Of a DNA stretch of 64,000 nt, positions 56,595 through 64,000 are shown piece after piece. This DNA comes from Corbicula japonica (taxonomy: Eukaryota > Mollusca > Bivalvia > Venerida > Cyrenidae). Position numbers and translations under genes: made by a program. The DNA lies in assembly GCA_038501625.1 (NCBI GenBank), contig JAZAYU010000006.1:13146638-13210637 (forward strand), given 5' to 3'. The notes beneath the pieces were generated by a model. It saw only the letters and a program-made list of their open reading frames with translations. It did not search any database and was not told the DNA's origin. Position 1 is the first letter of the stretch. Each line of letters starts with the position of its first letter.

Positions 56595-59500
56595 TCGATA
56601 AATTAACAGTGTATACATGTAATCAAGACTTTACTGTCATATGAAAGGTATAGCAGTAGGAATTTCGTTCTTACAAATATGAAAAATATTGGGAGGAAGA
56701 AAGCGTATACTTAAAATGCTGTTAAGTATATCAATAAATTGTGTTTTTATTATACCACATTTGTAAGTATTCTCATTTCTGTTATTATTTTTGCGGCTGA
56801 ACATTACAATAATGTATTAATGTTGTAATTTCTAATAATATAAACTATTATCAAACGAATTTTATCAATATTCTAAATGAGCAAGTAATTAACAAGTCAT
56901 GCGTAACACTTGCAATCTTGAAGTTATACATCAATTTGATACAGATGGTATATTGTATGATGGAATAAAGCAAAATTTAAATATGGATACTAGGTAGAAT
57001 GTAGAGAAAATAGATAACGGATATTATAAAAGAATTATACTCCTCATATCCCTAATTACATAAAGACTAATTCTTCCAGTTATTTGAATATATTTATTTT
57101 TGATCTCTCTGAATAATAACGAAAATTCACAATTTCATTGATATGTGTCATCATCATACATGATTATTTTTCCTCAATGTAGTTTTACCACATAACTTCC
57201 GGTGTTGGAGTGTTATAACAAAGCTCATATGTTTTTGATATATAACTAGTTTTCCTAATCACGTTAGGAAACATAGGATTTTTTCGTCAGAGTGAAGAAT
57301 ATATATATGTAAATATTCGCAAAAACAAAGTTTGACACATTTTCTGTGAAATTTGTGATTGAATCTGATTTTGGACATGGTATTGCTGTCTTCAACTTCA
57401 ATAATATCCTCAAATTTTACTAAAATGTCTCATATTTCTAAAAACGAAACGTTTTTACAATTAGTCTTGATCTATTTAGTTAAACTCATAGGAAATGATT
57501 ATTCATTGATATGTGAAATCATACACGATTATATTTCCTCAATGTAGTTTTACTGTTGTAAACCGTAACTGTAATATTTTTTTGCAAATGCTTTTTAGTC
57601 ACGGACATAACAATTATGAAGTTTGAAGATTTACGGGCATCATTGCTGCATCTTTCATTTGAAGCGATTTTAACAGCGTGTTAACATTTTGATTTGTCAT
57701 CTACAGGTCAAACCAACATGAAAATACAGAACAAAATTTTGTACCGACGCTTATACACAGTGTACCGCTGGTCACATTGACTGTGGCTATTTTTGTTAAT
57801 TATGAGGTCTCTGCATTGAACGTAGCTTTTTACTCTGGTAGAAACCACTTACCTTTTTCAGGCGACAACACTATCGTAAAATAATAAACAAAATGCTGCC
57901 CTTTAGTTACTGTGGATTCTGAAAAATAAAAAAATAAAACGTAAGAACAGCTTGAGAAAATCATTGAGAACATAGTTTTTTTAATTTGTTATTTATTCCA
58001 CTACGTTTAACCCAAAGTGACCTTCATGTAATTGCTCTTACGGGTCCAATAGATGTTTACCTTGAAAACAACAAATCACGACACAAATAAAAATATTGAA
58101 ATATCAGCTTGATTTAGAATGTTCATGGTGAACTTAACTGTCCAGAATGAACGCAACTCGTTATCTACACATGCAAACAGCACACAGTATGGTCTGTCAC
58201 AAAAGACCTGGTTTATATATGACGGTAAACGTTTAATGCAGTATTTTCAATTACATTCAACTCCATGGACAGCGGCGAATTGTCTCAAGACAAAAAACAA
58301 ATACAAGAACTAATAATATTACTTTTTATGTCAGAAAGTCTAAAATATAAAGTTTAACGATTCCTGTCAAAGCAGACTTCAAGGGCAAACACTAAAACGC
58401 AGGAATGATATCCTTGAGGTAAATAAACAATACTTACAGCCGTAAGTTAGCTGGAAATTATTAGCTGGAATATTTAAACTACCAAAAATTGGTATCTTAA
58501 TATCTATAAACAAACGCATCATGCTCAACGTCCATCAAATCTCAAAGCTTATTCAGTTTCTCGGCCGCTCATGTTACAAACAGCCCTGTGGTGATACTGA
58601 CATAGATAAAACAAACCGAACACGACACACATGAAAAAAAAGAATCGTTAGTCTACATGTACTCTAGTTTTGTTTTGTTTGGTTAATGTTGTCTGATGTC
58701 GCATTTTATTTCTTGACAATTAACGTTAATTTTGCGTGCGTTCTTTCCTTGGTGGGTGCGCATGTGTGACAGTTATTTGCTTTTATTCTCAGTCTCATTT
58801 TCTTTGCACTTTTGCATGCTCCAAACAAATATGTATCCTTTCAAGTTTAAGGAAAAGAGAAATTAATGTGATGACTAATATACTCTATCTTTCCCTCATT
58901 TTGTCAGATTGGTCTTCAGTAAAGAAAACCAGGGAAACATACGGAACTGTGGATGATTGAAATGTCTTCATAGTAAACAATATTAACAATTAATGCGAAT
59001 TTCATCCTTTTATCGCTTTTCAGCAGATTAAATCCTTACTAGTTGATGGCTTATTTTCTGAGTTGATATTTCACTTTGACACACAAAGAAATGAATGTGA
59101 TCTGCTTCTAACGAGGTTTTGTACTATACAGTACTATAAATTTTATCGCTTTTTTAAATGTGTTTATACTGTTTCCTGTATATAATCGGTTATCGGTAAT
59201 CACGTCATCATACTGCACAAACAACGTTACTGTGATATTGTGTTTATCATATCTAGGAAGCACTGGAACAAAAATGAAACATTGACATGCGAAACAATCA
59301 GAAGGTCAGAATGAGGTCAAAGCTTTTTTACGGGAACTCATTTTGGATCAGTCAGCGTTTATCACTGTTGATAAAAGTTCTTTTATTTTTTAACAGTTTG
59401 ACGTAGAAAATGGTTCGTTTCAGACCAATTTGTACCAAGAACTCTCTAAAACTGCAAAAATAGTGCGAAGTACTTCTATAACCGAGGGGAAAATTTTAGC

Positions 59501-61241
59501 AATTGTTTAATGGTTTTTGCCAGGTGGTGCACAGATTTCAACGTATAAACTTCTAAACTTAACAATAACTAGTTCAACTTTGCGATAAATATAATATAAA
59601 GATATTAAAACTTAACTGATTGACATGTGAATGTTTTGATGAAAACAACAATAAAAAAGATTTACCTCTATTATTAACAAATTTGTAATGATCTCCAATT
59701 ATTAACTTTGTCTTAACTATTATTGCCAAGTAACGAAAAATTACAATGACTTTTTTTGTATTATTTTTTAACATTTATGTTGAACGCTTTAAAATACAAA
59801 CAAAACCCATGCATTTCAGGAGCTACATTATCAGATACTTCATAAAATATGATATTTCAAAAGACATAGCACTCATATTTTGAAGTCAAGATATATATAG
59901 AATGCAAACTTTCTTTGAATAATATTACTTGCACGGGTTGACATTTAGAAAAAAATATTGCATTATGTGTATTTACATGGCAGTAAGAAAAACATTTAAC
60001 CACCCCAACCAAAAACCATAACCATCCAGTTATAGCCAGTCTTGCTGCAATCACACATAGTATGCAAGTCATATAGGATTTGGAACTAAATTACTTTTTA
60101 GAACACAGCATATTTAAACAAAAGTCTTACTATTTACATTTTAAATAATCCGGCGAAAAATATATCAACAGTGTTATTTTGAATTTATGCTATCAAATTT
60201 TATTAGTTTTCAAGATTTGCACCAAATTTGTAACGTTTTGTAGATGTCAGATATTTTTATAAATGTATATATGATACCTTTGAGAGGTCAAGTCTTGATC
60301 ATGGTATTATTTTTTGGCTTCCCACGTATTAAACTTTCGGTGTTTTGCTTTTTCCAGGAATTTTAATTTGAAACTTCAAAACATACTTTCGCACGTCAGT
60401 TTTTCCTAAACTTTTCCTAAAATTATCTGTATTTTAATTTAAATTAATCAAATACTTTTCATGAATCATTAAAATTGGAATAAATTTATTTAATTTAATT
60501 GCTGTAACCTTTCTTGGAATAGATTGTGTATGTCTTATAAAAAAAGAAAAAAAGTGACTGCTTCCAATTTTCAAATAATATGTCTTCTTTTTAGTTATTA
60601 AATTAGTTTTATAGTCCTTAAAAAGGTCGTCTTTCTGCAACATTTTTGTGTCATTCATTAGCTGCTTTACTTTCCTTGAAAAGCCTTAGAAGGCGTGTTT
60701 CAGTGCGTAAAATAGTGTTATTGTTCTTAAAATGGTCTCAGATATGCAATTACAGTTTCTCGTGAACTATAATTTTTAAATAATTTGTAACTCTAATTAA
60801 CGTGCTCTTTCAGTGGAATTACACGCGACTTCTGGGAAGATATGCTCTCGACACTCCAGGATATAAATGTCAATCTTTGCTTGAAAAAAAAAAGAACACG
60901 GTAATTTGTTGTAAAGAAGCAAGTGACAGCTGGGTTGTACTATGCTGATGAAAGTAAAAACGGATTTTCTCCACTTAAGTAGTTCTAAGTTAACAGTATT
61001 TCATACATGTATAGTACATTTAACTCCCAATATTGTATAATAATTATTATTCTAGACCTTCACACATCTTATCTGTTAGTAGTTGGAAATAATAACAAAA
61101 TTGCTTTGAATTATCCTGAGTTGACAAGTCATTATGAATTTTAATTGGACATAAAAACTTCTGTACACATCTGTCGTCTGTTTGACTTTTTACCAATCAC
61201 ATTCCTTTTCAGTGACAATTATTTCAAAGTAAAAAAACTTT

Positions 61242-64000
61242 AGGTGTGTGAAGTTGGCAATGAGTAATGAGTAGGGAATTGGATATTCAATATCCAGCTG
61301 AAATCGAATCCACTGCCAGCAGTGAGTTGGGTATTCGCTTAACACACACAGCGAATACCCTAATAAGATCGAATCCACAGCCAGCTGTGAGTTGGGTATT
61401 CGTTCTACACTGACAGCGAATACCCTAATGAGATCGAATCCACAGCCAGCTGTGAGTTGGGTATTCGCTCTACACTAACAGCGAATACCCTAATGAGATC
61501 GAATCCACAGCCAGCAGTGAGTTGGGTATTCGCTTTACAACCATAGCGAATAACCTAATGAGATCGAATCCACAGCCAGCTGTGAGTTGGGTATTCGTTC
61601 TACACTGACAGCGAATACCCTAATGAGATCGAATCCACTGCCAGCTGTGGGTTAGATATTCGCTCTACACGAACAGCGAATACCCTAATGAAATCGAATC
61701 CACTGCCAGCTGTGAGTTGGGTATTCGCGTTGCACAAACAGCGAATACCCTAATGAGATCGAATCCACAGCCAGCTGTGAGTTGGGTTTTCGTTCTACAC
61801 TGACAGCGAATACCCTAATGAGATCGAATCCACTGCCAGCTGTGAGTTGGGTATTCGCGTTGCACAAACAGCGAATACCCTTTTGAGATCGAATCCACAG
61901 CCAGCTGTGAGTTGGGTATTCGTTCTACACTGACAGCGAATACCCTAATGAGATCGAATCCACAGCCAGCAGTGAGTTGGGTATTCGTTTTACACACACT
62001 GCGAATACCCAAATGAGATCGAATCCACTGCCAGCCGTGAGTTGGGTATTCGCTTTACACAAACAGCGAAAACCCTAATGAGATCGAATCCACTGCCAGC
62101 AGTGAGTTGGGTATTCGCTTTACACACACAGCGAATACCCTAATGAGATCGAATCCACTGCCAGCAGTGAGTTGGGTAGTCGCTTTACACACACAGCGAA
62201 TACCCTAATGAGATCGAATCCACAGCCAGCAGTGAGTTGGGTATTCGCTTTACACAAACAGCGAATACCCTAATGAGGTCGAATCCACTGCCAGCTGTTA
62301 GTTGGGTATTCGCTTTACACAAACAGCGAATACCCTATGGAAGTTGTCCGGAATAAACTATCATAGGGTGATCCGGATCTGCCATTTTTATGATGTAGTG
62401 TATTTTCACGTCATTTCTTTATTTACTTACTGTTATTTTTAGTAACTTATTTGTACCTTTATTCTGAATGGATGTGACTGTTTTTTTTTAACAATTTTGA
62501 ATAAATATCTTGCAGTTGCTTAAGAAAACAGAATTTTACTTTGAAAATTCTTGGTTAACTTTCAGTGACCGGAAATTATTCAGACTTATTTTTTTTTAAC
62601 TCTGGAAGTTATTTCCAGGCGATAACCGGAAATGATCCGGAATAGACCATGTTGGGGTGATCCGGAACTGCCCATTTTTGGTATTTTATTGAAATAAACG
62701 CAATGAGCAGCATTGCTGCGTGTTTCTTCAATGAGTAGGGCATTCGCTCAAAACTCATTAGGGTATTCGCTGTATGTGTAGAGCGAATACCCAACTCTCC
62801 GCTGGCAGTGGATTCGATCTCATTAGGGTATTCAGTACCAGTGTAGAACGAATAACCAACTCACAGCTGTCAGTGGATTCGATCTCATTAGGGTATTCGC
62901 TGTCAGTGTAGTACGAATACCCAACTCACTAATGGCACTGGATTTGATCTCACTTTTGGTATTCCCCTTTTGTGTAAATTGAATACCCAACTCACTGCTG
63001 TCGGTGGATTCGGTCTCATTACGGGATTTGCTGTGAGTTTAAAGCGAATACCCAATTCATTACACAAACTCACTGCTGCTCATTGCGTTTATTTCAATAA
63101 AATACTGAAAATGGTTAGTTCCGGATCACCCCAACATGGTCTATTCCGGATCACTTCCGGTTATCGCCTGGATATAACTTCCCGAGTCCAAAAATATAAC
63201 TCCGGTTAATTTCCGGCCACTAAAAGTTAACCAACAATTTTCAAAGTAAAATTCGCCCTTCTTAAGCAACAGCAAGATATTCCTTCAAAATGGTTAAAAA
63301 AACAGTCACTTCCATTCGGAGTAAAAGTACAAATTGGTTACTAAAAATAAGAGTAAGTAAATAAAGAAATGACGTGAAAATACACTACAACATAAAAAAA
63401 ACAGTTCCGGATCACCCCATCACAGTTTATTCCGGACCACTTCCATAGGGTATTTGGCGTTTGTGTAAAGCAAATATCCAACTCGATCTCATTAGGGTAT
63501 TCGCTGTTTGTGTAAAGCGAATACCCAACTCACTGCTGGCTGTGGATTCGATCTCATTAGGGTATTCGCTGTGTGTGTAAAGCGAATACCCAATTCACTG
63601 CTGGCAGTGGATTCGATCTCATTAGGGTATTCGCTGTCAGTGTAGAACGAATACCCAACTCACAGCTGGGTGTGGATTCAATCTCATTAGGGTATTCGCT
63701 GTCAGTGTAGAACGAATACCCAACTCACAGCTGGCTGTGGATTCGATCTCATTAGGGTATTAGCTGTCTGTGTAAAGCGAATACCCAACTCACTGCTGGC
63801 TGTGGATTCGATCTCATTAGGGTATTCGCTGTTTGTGTAAAGTGAATACCCAACTCACTGCTGGCTGTGGATTCGATCTCAAAAGGGTATTCGCTGTCAG
63901 TGTAGAACGAATACCCAACTCACAGCTGACTTTGAATTCGATCTCATTAGGATATTCGCATTTGTGTTAAACGAATACCCAACTCACTGCTGGCAGTGGA
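61242..64000. mobile_element. Foldback element, second copy, truncated by window end
   Basis: Same element as 39448-43248, preceded by the same AAAAACTTT. It includes the left array (about 61324-62342), the inner arm segments and the beginning of the right array; one base differs at 63768. Confidence 0.88.

Larger units (their letters stand above)
52286..64000 (+). repeat. Second copy of the 11.7-kb duplication
   Basis: Equals 30492-42206 at +21794. It repeats the Naiad fragment tail (52286-52589), family-R fragment (52977-53069), 119-bp palindrome (53234-53352), Tc1 remnant (56359-56594), family-F piece (58104-58294) and the start of the foldback element (61242 onward, cut by the window end). 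It contains no gene not already described. Confidence 0.97.

Overview
The window is AT-rich metazoan DNA with essentially no intact host gene. Retroelement type, tRNA-derived repeats, many palindromic short elements and an isolated sushi/CCP exon suggest a mollusc, most likely a bivalve. Selenocysteine-encoding Naiad retroelements, the type seen here, have been reported from clams and spiders. The organism call is inference.

Layout. 0-3 kb: a 946-bp dispersed repeat with a tRNA-like segment, a GGT microsatellite, and a Tc1-like transposase that decays into it. 3.2-9.7 kb: the key feature, a Penelope-like retroelement on the minus strand with a GIY-YIG endonuclease N-terminal to the reverse transcriptase (Naiad architecture). 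Its frame from 6815 to 3876 is interrupted by four TGA codons. Two fall at the cysteines of the endonuclease CCHH motif, one at the first Cys of the CxC linker motif, and one at a probable Cys just after the DKG-like motif. That pattern fits selenocysteine recoding rather than random decay. A SECIS-like hairpin follows the family stop codon. One TAG and one early TAA show that this copy itself is dead. A 189-bp copy of its 3' end lies upstream as a pseudo-LTR. Further Naiad 3' fragments lie at about 24.1, 25.5-26.5, 30.3-30.8, 45.7-46.7 and 48.1-48.9 kb.

9.7-30 kb: dispersed repeats, one minus-strand CCP exon (12.5 kb), TTAAGGTA-ended palindromic elements, a minisatellite, a 44-bp satellite, a decayed mariner (27.3-28.6 kb) nested in one arm of a 2-kb palindromic element, and tRNA-derived SINE pieces. 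34.6 kb: a Tc1 remnant. 39.4-43.2 kb: a 3.8-kb foldback element with a perfect 9-bp target duplication, whose inverted arms are arrays of a 65-bp palindromic monomer. 46.9-48.1 kb: a non-autonomous hAT element with a BED-finger remnant.

51786-52285 is a gap of exactly 500 N. The sequence after it (52286-64000) repeats 30492-42206 at a constant offset of 21794 with almost no differences. It is either uncollapsed allelic sequence or a very young tandem duplication.

No operons or bacterial-type regulation exist here. Host-gene content is one probable exon; almost everything else is mobile DNA at different stages of decay and nesting.
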